A stretch of DNA of 64,000 nucleotides from contig DATGUP010000005.1 in NCBI GenBank assembly GCA_035301265.1, positions 33,722 through 97,721 of the forward strand. Reading direction: 5' to 3'. Within the stretch, counting starts at the first letter, position 1. The number at the start of each line of letters is the position of its first letter. Positions 26,521-34,276 of this stretch are shown here, piece after piece. The notes under the pieces were generated by a model, which ran no database searches, had not been told where the DNA came from, and saw nothing but the letters and a program-made list of their open reading frames with translations. A program made the position numbers and the translations under genes. This stretch comes from DATGUP01 sp035301265 (GTDB taxonomy: Bacteria; Bacillota; Bacilli; Bacillales; Amphibacillaceae).

Positions 26521-27720
26521 TTATCTTCTTTCCTTAGCTTTCAATCTAGCCCGGACTAATAAATACGTGTATAAAAGCATCGAAACCATAACCGAACAGG
26601 CAGCCGTAAGATAAATTGAGTGATAACCAAATGCTGAAGCGAGCGAGCCAAATAACATTGCACCAAGCCCGACACCTAAGTCAAAAAATGAGAAAAACGT
26701 GGCATTAGCCATTCCTTTACGGTCAGCAGGAGCCTTATCGACTGCCCACGCTTGAAGCGCTGGTTGTACACTGCCGAATCCGAGTCCGTATAAACCAGCC
26801 GCAACCAGCATAACCCACGTATTCGGCAACCATGACAAAAGGAGCATCGCTGTAAAAATAAACGCTGTTCCCGGAAGAAATACATATTCGTGACCCTTTT
26901 TGTCATAGATTTGTCCGGCAAACGTTCGTGAAAGCATCAAAAATAAAGCATACACAAGAAAATAGCCTTCAATCCCTATAACATCTTTTTGTTCGGCATA
27001 GAGCGGTAAAAATGACGCGATACCACCAAACGTCACCGTAATGAAAAAAAGTAGGAGCGACGGACGTACAGCTGTTTTTTCAAAAATATCAAATTTAACC
27101 GTTGTTGCCTTTTTCGGCGCCGCCTCTACTTGCTTATAGCGAATCTTTGATGAAAGCAATAACGCTGTCAATCCGCACGCCGCACAGATGAGATATAGTT
27201 GCATAAATGAAATCATTCCGGCGAGCGCTAAGCCTAGTGACGGTCCAAAAGCAAGCGCAAGATTACCGGACAGTCCAAAATAACCCATTCCTTCGCCACG
27301 GCGTTTAGGCGGAATCAAATCCGTTGCAATGGTCCCAGTCGCCGTGTTAGAAAACCCCCAACCAATCCCTTGGATGATACGAACGAAAAACAAAAGTACA
27401 ATGCTTGTAATAAAGCCGAATGCACCGACTGAAAGGACAAACAAAACTAAACCAAACATGTATACAAAGCGCCGACCTTTGGATTCCAATGCGTGTCCAG
27501 CGTATGGACGAAGAACCAGTGCGGAAAATGTAAACACCCCGACGATAACACCAATCGCCTGATCACTTCCGCCAAGATCCTTAACGAACAATGGCAAGGT
27601 CGGCAACGTCATTTGAAAGCCGAGAAAAATAAAAAAATTAGCCAGACAAATGAGCACGAAGTCCCGTGTCCAAATTTTGTCCGGTTGAACATTTTTTTCC
27701 GTATATGCTTGTGGATGCAT
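26521..27720 (-). CDS. MFS transporter
   Basis: A 399-residue, 12-helix major facilitator with motif A-like GHALESKGRRFVY between helices 2 and 3 and RPYAGHALE in helix 2. It resembles uncharacterised Bacillus MFS proteins of the YwoG/arabinose-efflux type more than dedicated sugar or drug carriers. The ATG follows AAAGGAAGGG. It is convergent with the regulator at 25139-26431. Substrate unknown. Confidence 0.85.
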   Translation of the reverse strand: MHPQAYTEKNVQPDKIWTRDFVLICLANFFIFLGFQMTLPTLPLFVKDLGGSDQAIGVIVGVFTFSALVLRPYAGHALESKGRRFVYMFGLVLFVLSVGAFGFITSIVLLFFVRIIQGIGWGFSNTATGTIATDLIPPKRRGEGMGYFGLSGNLALAFGPSLGLALAGMISFMQLYLICAACGLTALLLSSKIRYKQVEAAPKKATTVKFDIFEKTAVRPSLLLFFITVTFGGIASFLPLYAEQKDVIGIEGYFLVYALFLMLSRTFAGQIYDKKGHEYVFLPGTAFIFTAMLLLSWLPNTWVMLVAAGLYGLGFGSVQPALQAWAVDKAPADRKGMANATFFSFFDLGVGLGAMLFGSLASAFGYHSIYLTAACSVMVSMLLYTYLLVRARLKAKERR

Positions 27721-27837
27721 CTATGTTTCCCTTCCTTTGATAGTGAATTATATTATACATGAGTTAGATATAATTTGAAAGAGGCGAACAAAGGAAAGAA
27801 GCCGGAAACCTAGAGTCTATTATTACTATCAAAAAAA

Positions 27838-27858
27838 TATATACTCTGGGAGTATATA
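27838..27858 (-). terminator. intrinsic terminator of the ClC gene
   Basis: TATATACTC and GAGTATATA pair over 9 bp with a 3-base loop, followed on the minus strand by TTTTTTTG. It lies about 60 bases beyond the ClC stop codon. Confidence 0.75.
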
Positions 27859-27919
27859 AAGAATACCATCTTCTGTGCTTAAAAAACGATTATTTTTACA
27901 AACGGAATAGAGAACCGGT

Positions 27920-29302
27920 CTATTTCTTATCGGGAGGTTTTAATGGACCGTGTTTGTTAGCTTCCCATCGTTGCCAGCGCTGAATTTTTCTAAGAAGATC
28001 ATAAGAAATTTGCACATCTTGCTCATTAAGCGCACTTCCACGCTTTGCTTGGATCCATATCGACTTGGCAAAAACGATCAGCTGATCCGGATAAACACTG
28101 CGGTGGCCGATGACAATATAGGCTGCTAAACAAGCACCAATTACATAAATACCGACAGAAGCACCGAACAATTCAAATCCCATGAAAACAGCGGCGATGG
28201 GCGTGTTGGAAGCAGCCGCAACAACTGCAACCATACCGACGCGAGCACCAAGCGCCGGATCAATACTAAACAAACTGGCAAAAGCATTTCCGGTTAAAGC
28301 ACCGATCACAAACTGCGGAGTCACAATCCCACCATAAAATCCAGAACCTAAAGTAATCGCAACGAGCAGTGCTTTCCAAAAGAAAGCAAAAAATGGAATG
28401 CTTTCTCCACTCAGCGCTTTATCCATTATAAGAAGACTTAAACCAAGATAATCTATCGGGATGAATAAAATTAAAATCGATAACACAACACCGCCAATAA
28501 GCGGCATCAGGGGACGATAGATTCGGAAACGCTGTTGGATATAACTGAAAAACATACGCACTTCTTCAAATATTTCTATAAATAACAACGACACAAGTCC
28601 GCAGATAATACCTAAAACAACGATTTTCAAGAAAAATAATTCCGAGAAATCAGCCACCATATCATATGGATAAAACGTATAGGAAATGCCCCAAAACTGA
28701 CTGATTTGGTACGATGTGATGCCAGCAATGACAGAAGAAAATAAATAATCATGACGTATTCGGCCGATTGTCAAAACTTCCACTGCATAAATCGCACCAG
28801 CAATCGGTGTGCCAAACACACTCGCAAATCCCGCACTGACACCACAAGCAACTATTTTTTTTTGCAATGTTGGGCGCAGGCGCATTAATCGTCCGAGCCA
28901 AGAAGCAAGCGTTCCCCCAATATGCGAACACGGACCTTCTTTACCTGCCGAACCACCGGTTGCTAGAGTGATAATAGCCGCGAATGGTTTTATCGGCGCT
29001 GTTTTTAATGGCAACTCTCCCTCTTGTTTATGAACGGCTGCTATGACGGAATCTTCTAGCCCCGGCTTCTTCTTTTGATACCCATAATAAATAAGCAATC
29101 CATTCAAAATACCGCCTAGTGGGAGCAGCAAAAGTTGCAACCAAAGAGGGATTTGTGTTGTTTGGTCTATAGAAAAAAATAATGCGCGCAAAAACAAACT
29201 TGTACCGGTACCGACAATGATCCCGGTTAAAGTTGCTAAAAAAAGCCACCTGAAAAGGGTAGCTAACATCACAAACGGTTCGATATAGTTTAAGCGAAAC
29301 AT
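27920..29302 (-). CDS. ClC family chloride channel/transporter
   Basis: A 460-residue integral membrane protein of the ClC fold. The selectivity-filter elements are GSAGKEGPCSHIGG (with the gating Glu of GxEGP), GSGFYGGIVTPQFVIGA and the C-terminal helix region. The GSGIP loop of the E. coli exchanger is not obvious; the equivalent seems to be KKPGLEDSVIAAV. In IYAVEVLTIG the position aligned with the internal proton Glu (E203 of CLC-ec1) is Val, which may mean a channel or a different coupling. No CBS domains. The ATG follows GGAGTGG; a TTG five codons upstream is less likely. Confidence 0.9.
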   Translation of the reverse strand: MFRLNYIEPFVMLATLFRWLFLATLTGIIVGTGTSLFLRALFFSIDQTTQIPLWLQLLLLPLGGILNGLLIYYGYQKKKPGLEDSVIAAVHKQEGELPLKTAPIKPFAAIITLATGGSAGKEGPCSHIGGTLASWLGRLMRLRPTLQKKIVACGVSAGFASVFGTPIAGAIYAVEVLTIGRIRHDYLFSSVIAGITSYQISQFWGISYTFYPYDMVADFSELFFLKIVVLGIICGLVSLLFIEIFEEVRMFFSYIQQRFRIYRPLMPLIGGVVLSILILFIPIDYLGLSLLIMDKALSGESIPFFAFFWKALLVAITLGSGFYGGIVTPQFVIGALTGNAFASLFSIDPALGARVGMVAVVAAASNTPIAAVFMGFELFGASVGIYVIGACLAAYIVIGHRSVYPDQLIVFAKSIWIQAKRGSALNEQDVQISYDLLRKIQRWQRWEANKHGPLKPPDKK

Positions 29303-29500
29303 GATGTACCACTCCAAAATCCCGTCATATCAACCATAACACTAATCAAGTCGCTTGTCAGGCCAAACTCTTTAACAGTCAGATTGATTGTATACTACTG
29401 GAAGATCATCATTTTTGCTTATCATTTTAGCTGTCGGTATGAGGAAAACTACCTAAAGTCGATTAATGGAGGGAAAATGTGTGATATCCGATAAACGGCT

Positions 29501-29529
29501 AAAGCCCGGAGCAAGAACCCCCGGGCTTT
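29501..29529 (-). terminator. intrinsic terminator of the sodC-like gene
   Basis: AAAGCCCGG and CCGGGCTTT pair; T-rich sequence follows on the plus strand (TTTTCT) and a shorter run on the minus. It lies 37 bases after the stop codon at 29566. Confidence 0.7.
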
Positions 29530-29565
29530 TCTGCACTATCAACATACGTACGATTACGTTTAATA

Positions 29566-30159
29566 CTACTCGATAATCGCCCCGCACGCGATCCGATCAC
29601 CAGCATCACCAGCGGGTTGTGACTTGTAGTCATCCGCATCAGCATGAATCACAAGCGACGTTCCATCATCGCCGATAAGTGAATTCTTTTTATCTTTTTC
29701 CAAGGTAACCATTTCCGCGACATATGTCGCTTTGGCAGTACCATCTTTTTCTACCTTCAAATTTGGCAGGTCACCGGCATGCGGACCTTTAGGGTGATCA
29801 AAGCCGTGCTTAGCATTGGTCGGATTGAAATGTTCACCAGCCGATTCAAAATCGGGTGGATCGCATACCCCTTTTTCGTGGATATGAAACCCGTGCTCTC
29901 CAGGCGGCAGGTCCCAACCTTCAAAATCGATCCGAACGCCTTCGGTTTGTTGCATCAATACGGCTCTTCCTACTTCATCACCTTCCGTATTATGCAAGGC
30001 GACTTCAACTTCTTTAGCTTCCTCTAAAGACTGGCCAGACGTTTCGATGCCTGGCTCTTCACCACCTTTCTCTTCAGTTTGCGGGTTATCGGTTTGGCAT
30101 GCACTCATCAAAACGATGATACTCAACCCTAAAACAGTTGTTAGTAAATGTTTCGTCAC
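29566..30159 (-). CDS. Cu/Zn superoxide dismutase family lipoprotein (SodC/YojM-like)
   Basis: A 197-residue extracellular enzyme that would convert superoxide to peroxide and oxygen. The lipobox is LMSAC at about 17-21, followed by an acidic linker. Copper ligands are seen in HGFHIHEKG, bridging and zinc ligands in AGEHFNP, HPKGPHAGD and the downstream Asp, and a further His in SLVIHADADDY. The conserved disulfide cysteines are in GVCDPP and RIACGAI. The GTG start is 7 bases after GGAGG. B. subtilis YojM lacks a full copper site; here all the usual His residues appear to be present, so it may be active. Confidence 0.9.
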   Translation of the reverse strand: MTKHLLTTVLGLSIIVLMSACQTDNPQTEEKGGEEPGIETSGQSLEEAKEVEVALHNTEGDEVGRAVLMQQTEGVRIDFEGWDLPPGEHGFHIHEKGVCDPPDFESAGEHFNPTNAKHGFDHPKGPHAGDLPNLKVEKDGTAKATYVAEMVTLEKDKKNSLIGDDGTSLVIHADADDYKSQPAGDAGDRIACGAIIE

Positions 30160-30356
30160 GGTGATTCCTCCAGTCGATATATGATCATCACAATTGTGCT
30201 CAAATTGGAGGAAAAATAAACATGACTTGAGTGAAAACAAAATAATATGCACACGACAAAGAAACCATTTCATTCACAGCTGAACATATACAAGGCGTCT
30301 TAGCTGAAGACATCAGCTGATCAAACGGACAAAAGCTGACTCGTCAACGATGTAAT

Positions 30357-30875
30357 TCAGACAGCTGCCGTTTTGTTATGCCGATGCTTGTTAATGCGAA
30401 TACGTTTATGCAAAAATGGAATAACCCAGCGATCCAATCCATATCTACCTGCATTGTATCCTGCCACAAGAAGGAATACAGTCAACAACACCATTTGTGC
30501 ATTCGGACTTATGGTTCCGCTAAATAAAAAGGCGAAGTTCATCGTTATACCCATCAAGGCGGCAAAATTAGTGAAGATTCCTAATAGTAACGCTATCCCA
30601 ACTAATACCTCACCCCACGGAATTAACACGTTGAAAAATTCTACATTCGGCAAAGCTACATGCTCTAAAAAGGTTGCCCACCAGCTTTGAACGACTGGAT
30701 TATCCCCAGCGGCACTGGCAATTGCGCCTTCTAAAAAACCGGTTGCATCAAAGGCACCGCTCATCCATTTCCCCACCCCCGAAGTCAACCAAACATAGCC
30801 AAGGTAAATTCGAATTACCATAAGCACTCCTGCACAAATTTTACTTTTTCGAATGAAATGAACAATCATCCACAT
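30357..30875 (-). CDS. DoxX family membrane protein
   Basis: A 172-residue membrane protein with four predicted helices. The DoxX core is recognised by RIYLGYVWLTSGVGKWMSG, then NVLIPWGEVLVGIALLLGI and ALMGITMNFAFLFSG, ending in a basic tail. DoxX proteins are linked to thiol and oxidative-stress functions or terminal oxidase subunits in different organisms; the exact role here is not known. It neighbours the SodC-like gene on the same strand about 200 bases away, which may hint at a shared stress role. The ATG follows AGGAAGGAG. Confidence 0.85.
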   Translation of the reverse strand: MWMIVHFIRKSKICAGVLMVIRIYLGYVWLTSGVGKWMSGAFDATGFLEGAIASAAGDNPVVQSWWATFLEHVALPNVEFFNVLIPWGEVLVGIALLLGIFTNFAALMGITMNFAFLFSGTISPNAQMVLLTVFLLVAGYNAGRYGLDRWVIPFLHKRIRINKHRHNKTAAV

Positions 30876-31080
30876 TCGCTCCTTCCTATAATATGCTCAA
30901 TATTTCACATGATATTGGATACGACGTTTTCCCTTACACTTGTATTTTAACATGGAAAATAAATTTCTTACTGAATTTGTTCAACAATTCACATATATGT
31001 CAAAAATATATGGCTGAATTGTGACAACGTTGGCCTAAAGATTATTCTTATGAAACTTTTCCCCTTTTTTGGGAAAGTCT

Positions 31081-31109
31081 TTGACATGAGGTTATAAATA
31101 TTTAATAAT
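31081..31109 (+). promoter_or_regulatory. promoter of the TM2-domain gene
   Basis: Perfect TTGACA, 17-base spacer, AATAAT, about 60 bases before the start codon at 31170. A CTTTTCCC/GGGAAAG inverted repeat overlaps its upstream edge. Confidence 0.55.
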
Positions 31110-31169
31110 AAGGATAATTATTAAATTTCATCATCTTAAAAATGATGAAACCAATAAGGGGGTGACAAC

Positions 31170-31511
31170 ATGTCGAACGTTGAACTGAAACAACAATTGG
31201 ATGAAAAGCAATTGGCTATTGTCCAAAGCGAATTGGAGCAAAAAAAATTATCCACCGTCGTCGGATACATACTATGGTTTTTCCTTGGCCAATTGGGTGC
31301 ACATAGATTTTATACCCGTAGAATCGGCTCGGCAGTGGCAATGCTCGTTCTAGAGATTTTAGGTTGGCTGACTGCAATCATTCTTATTGGATTTGTATTT
31401 TTAGCGATTGTCGGGGTTTGGTGGATAGTGGATGCCTTTTTACTTCATGGTGTGATCAATGAAAAAAATCAGCAAATTGAAAAAGAGATCGTACAACAAG
31501 TAGCAAAATAA
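31170..31511 (+). CDS. TM2 domain-containing membrane protein
   Basis: A 113-residue protein with a charged N-terminal helix (about 1-25) and two membrane helices of a TM2 domain, marked by YILWFFLGQLGAHRFYTRRIG and ending VGVWWIVDAFLL. The family is widespread and of unknown function. The ATG follows AAGGGGGTG. It forms a single-gene unit with its own promoter and a strong terminator. Confidence 0.88.
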   Translation: MSNVELKQQLDEKQLAIVQSELEQKKLSTVVGYILWFFLGQLGAHRFYTRRIGSAVAMLVLEILGWLTAIILIGFVFLAIVGVWWIVDAFLLHGVINEKNQQIEKEIVQQVAK

Positions 31512-31515
31512 ACAT

Positions 31516-31537
31516 AGCGCCCACGCTACAGGGCGCT
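31516..31537 (+). terminator. intrinsic terminator of the TM2 gene
   Basis: AGCGCCC and GGGCGCT form the stem, followed by TTTTTT on the plus strand. Confidence 0.85.
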
Positions 31538-31580
31538 TTTTTCGGATACCTCTTTCCAATACGTGATGTTATGCGACACT

Positions 31581-32630
31581 TTAAGTTTTGCTCGCTCGTT
31601 TCAACTCTTCTTCTCGCCACCAAAACCACCGACCATGAGCATCTGTACTAGCCATAATCCGGCGCTTTCCGACACCATTGACAAAAGAATCCAGATACAA
31701 TTCATTATCCCATATATTGTTGTACAGATGAAAGATGTCGCGCTGTGCGCCGATCGTACGGACATGTGCCAGTAAACGCTCCTTCATTTGCACAGTCATT
31801 TGGTTGGCAACATGAGTATGGAAAACACAAATAACCGTATCATGCGGGATGTCTGAGGCGACTCGAGGCAAGAGCTTAACGCCATCTCCTTCAATAAACG
31901 TGATCTCATCTTTATGGCGCAGCAAATGCTGGACTGTCTGTTGAAACAACCGGCGCCGTCTATCGTGTTCTGGCCAAATCAAGGCTTGAAGCCAAAGCGC
32001 ATCGTTCGGATCAGAAACATCGTTGATCTGCAAATCCATTCCTGTACGGCTCGCTATTGGTGGCATATCGTCTGAAAAAGGCGGCACAGCATCGCCGACT
32101 ACCTCTGACTCGATATGAACGGTGGATGCTGGATTACCATACTTGCCTTTCTGATATGTATAACGATATTTGTCAAAAAGCAATTGAAAGCCCGCACTCG
32201 TTCCAATTTCTATGAGCGTGAGCGGCTTTTCCACTTGATTATAGATGTAGGTAAAACACGGAAAAAGATAACTGCAACGTCTGACTTCATTTGTCTGTAC
32301 GCGCCTCGTCTGTAAAATATGTTGAATTTGATTTTGATGTTTTATACAGAAATCTTTAAAGTACACGAAAGAATCCGTTGTTTTCCGTGGAGATTGGACT
32401 ATACTAGGGTAATACTTTTTTAACGTATGCTCCACGCCACTTAAAAGCAAATAGTGGACCGCTCCGAACAGTAAATTGGGGACAGGCTGCCCGCTTCGTG
32501 CATATGTGCACAATTCAAGCAGCGCATCATCCTGGGCAATTTTTAATGATAAAAATTCATATAAAGGACTGGAGCCGATGCAGTCTTGTGCAAACACTCG
32601 GAATCGCTCGGCTATCTGAGATGTATTCAC
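31581..32630 (-). CDS. DUF2332 family protein
   Basis: A 349-residue soluble protein of unknown function. Family features include VPNLLFGAVHYLLL near residue 50, the block LIEIGTSAGFQLLFDKYRY, which looks like a SAM-type nucleotide-binding loop, and VICVFHTHVANQM. That loop suggests a methyltransferase-like fold but activity is not shown. The GTG start follows GGAGGCGA. It is convergent with the TM2 gene and about 170 bases downstream of the nrd operon, with a terminator in between. Confidence 0.78.
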   Translation of the reverse strand: MNTSQIAERFRVFAQDCIGSSPLYEFLSLKIAQDDALLELCTYARSGQPVPNLLFGAVHYLLLSGVEHTLKKYYPSIVQSPRKTTDSFVYFKDFCIKHQNQIQHILQTRRVQTNEVRRCSYLFPCFTYIYNQVEKPLTLIEIGTSAGFQLLFDKYRYTYQKGKYGNPASTVHIESEVVGDAVPPFSDDMPPIASRTGMDLQINDVSDPNDALWLQALIWPEHDRRRRLFQQTVQHLLRHKDEITFIEGDGVKLLPRVASDIPHDTVICVFHTHVANQMTVQMKERLLAHVRTIGAQRDIFHLYNNIWDNELYLDSFVNGVGKRRIMASTDAHGRWFWWREEELKRASKT

Positions 32631-32761
32631 AAAATCGCCTCCAACGGACGCCTAATTTCATTTTCATCTTAGTATTTCCGTATTTCTCTCTCCATTCTAT
32701 CAAATTTATAGACGTTGAGTGGGTGATTTGCAATCGATGAAAGGGTACGATAGAAAAAAAA

Positions 32762-32789
32762 GCTCTCGTCCCCATCTGGAGACAAGAGC
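32762..32789 (-). terminator. intrinsic terminator of the nrd operon
   Basis: GCTCTTGTCTCC and GGGGACGAGAGC pair with two G-T pairs, followed on the minus strand by TTTTTTTT, 11 bases after the beta-subunit stop. Confidence 0.85.
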
Positions 32790-32799
32790 GTTTTCCAAC

Positions 32800-33843
32800 T
32801 TACAAATCATCAAACCCGTTTAAATCGCTCGTTTTTGTATATTGCCGGGATGTTTGTTCAAAAAAGTCCGTTTTCGTACCATCGAAATTATCGACGTAGG
32901 CGCGAATCCACTTCATCGGATTGTCCACATGCTCAGGATACATCTCCTCAAGTCCCATCATGCGCAGCATTTTGTTGGCGCGGTATTTAATATAGCCGGC
33001 CATTTCCTCCAGGTCAATCCCAAAAATATCTGCTAAAACATAAGTGGACCATTCGATTTCCAGATCGACCGATTCGGCAAAATGCTGATACACCCAATTA
33101 ATTAGATTGCTTGTATTGTATTCAGGGTTTTCCGCAAGTGTCGCGCGGAACAATTCGGCGATAAACCGGCCGTGTTCGAGCTCGTCACGATTGATATAGC
33201 TGATCATCGTCGATGTTCCGACCATTTTATTTTCCCGAGCAAGATTGTAAAAGAAAGCGAACCCTGAGTAGAAAAACATGCCTTCTAAAAGCACGGTGTA
33301 TACCATTGTTTTTAAAATATTTTCGATGGTCGGCTCTTCGACGAAGGCATTGTACTGTTTAATGATGTTTTCATTTCGCTTCAACAGAATGGGATCCGTC
33401 CTACCCATTTCAAACGCTTCATTTTGTTTATCGAGTGAGACGACGGATGATAAGACGTAAGAATAACTTTCATTGTGAACCGCTTCTTGCTGGGCGATCA
33501 CCGCCATAATGGATTGAACGGACGGATCGGTAGCATAGAGCGAGAGTAAAAGCGCCGTCCGTGTCTGTGGCCCATCTAATGTTGATAACAAGCCGATAAT
33601 TTTTAAATAGGCATCTTGCTCTTCTTCGGTTAAGGTGGAAAATTGTTTCACATCACTTGCCATATTGATTTCATCGGCCTGCCAGTAGTTGCCGACAAGC
33701 CGTTTATACATCTTATACCAATGCGGATACGCGATATCGTTCCAATTTAAGATGCCGCTTGATTTTCCGCCAAATACCCCGGTGGATTTGTTTGGATATC
33801 GAGGTTCCAATGTTTTCGCCTTTTTAAGCATTAATTTTGCCAT
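32800..33843 (-). CDS. class I ribonucleoside-diphosphate reductase beta subunit
   Basis: A 347-residue ferritin-like radical subunit. By alignment to NrdF the dimetal ligands are all present: D90, E120, H123, E187, E221 and H224, and the radical Tyr is Y127 four residues after H123. It is thus not one of the metal-free variants. The C-terminus (SDLNGFDDL) would dock on the alpha subunit. The ATG lies 7 bases after GGAGTG and 20 bases inside the end of the flavodoxin gene. It may be nrdF or nrdB by naming; the presence of a flavodoxin gene argues for a Mn-Tyr cofactor. Confidence 0.92.
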   Translation of the reverse strand: MAKLMLKKAKTLEPRYPNKSTGVFGGKSSGILNWNDIAYPHWYKMYKRLVGNYWQADEINMASDVKQFSTLTEEEQDAYLKIIGLLSTLDGPQTRTALLLSLYATDPSVQSIMAVIAQQEAVHNESYSYVLSSVVSLDKQNEAFEMGRTDPILLKRNENIIKQYNAFVEEPTIENILKTMVYTVLLEGMFFYSGFAFFYNLARENKMVGTSTMISYINRDELEHGRFIAELFRATLAENPEYNTSNLINWVYQHFAESVDLEIEWSTYVLADIFGIDLEEMAGYIKYRANKMLRMMGLEEMYPEHVDNPMKWIRAYVDNFDGTKTDFFEQTSRQYTKTSDLNGFDDL

Positions 33844-34258
33844 AATAAAACACTCCTTCCACCCATTGTTTAACGAATTGTTCTTGGTACCCGCGCGGCG
33901 ATTGCTCAATTTTCAACCCCGGCCATTTGCTTTGGTAAAAGGCTGCTAATTTATCCACCGCTCGACAAAACAGCTCATCTCCGCCAAACTGAGTGTCCCC
34001 TGTCCCAAACACTGCGATATTAGCCGGTTTATAGCCGACTTCCAAGACAAAATCCTTCACCTCATCGGGTGTGCTGCCCCGGTCCCATGTAAATGTTCCA
34101 AGAAAGATATAATCGTAGACCGATACATCAACAGGCGGATCGATGCCAATTTGATGTATATCGACATCCATGCCATCAACTTGCACACAGTGAGCGATCA
34201 ATTCCGCCACTTCCTCTGTATTCCCACTATACGATAAATAGGCTATTAACACTTTCAC
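33824..34258 (-). CDS. flavodoxin-domain protein in the NrdI position
   Basis: A 144-residue FMN-binding protein. The phosphate loop is SYSGNTEEVA at about 9-18, and two flavin-flanking loops are GTFTWDRGSTP and FGTGDTQFGGDELF. Size and motifs are those of a true flavodoxin more than of classical NrdI, though it sits exactly where NrdI lies in class Ib operons and probably delivers the oxidant or electrons that activate the beta-subunit cofactor. The GTG start follows AAGGGGGGG. It begins 18 bases after the alpha gene and overlaps the beta gene. Confidence 0.85.
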   Translation of the reverse strand: MKVLIAYLSYSGNTEEVAELIAHCVQVDGMDVDIHQIGIDPPVDVSVYDYIFLGTFTWDRGSTPDEVKDFVLEVGYKPANIAVFGTGDTQFGGDELFCRAVDKLAAFYQSKWPGLKIEQSPRGYQEQFVKQWVEGVFYYGKINA

Positions 34259-34276
34259 TACTGACCCCCCCTTACC

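Noticed and set aside
29461..29575. Small ORF with GGAGGG near 29468
   Set aside because: It runs through the terminator and antisense to the end of the SOD gene; composition is not coding-like.
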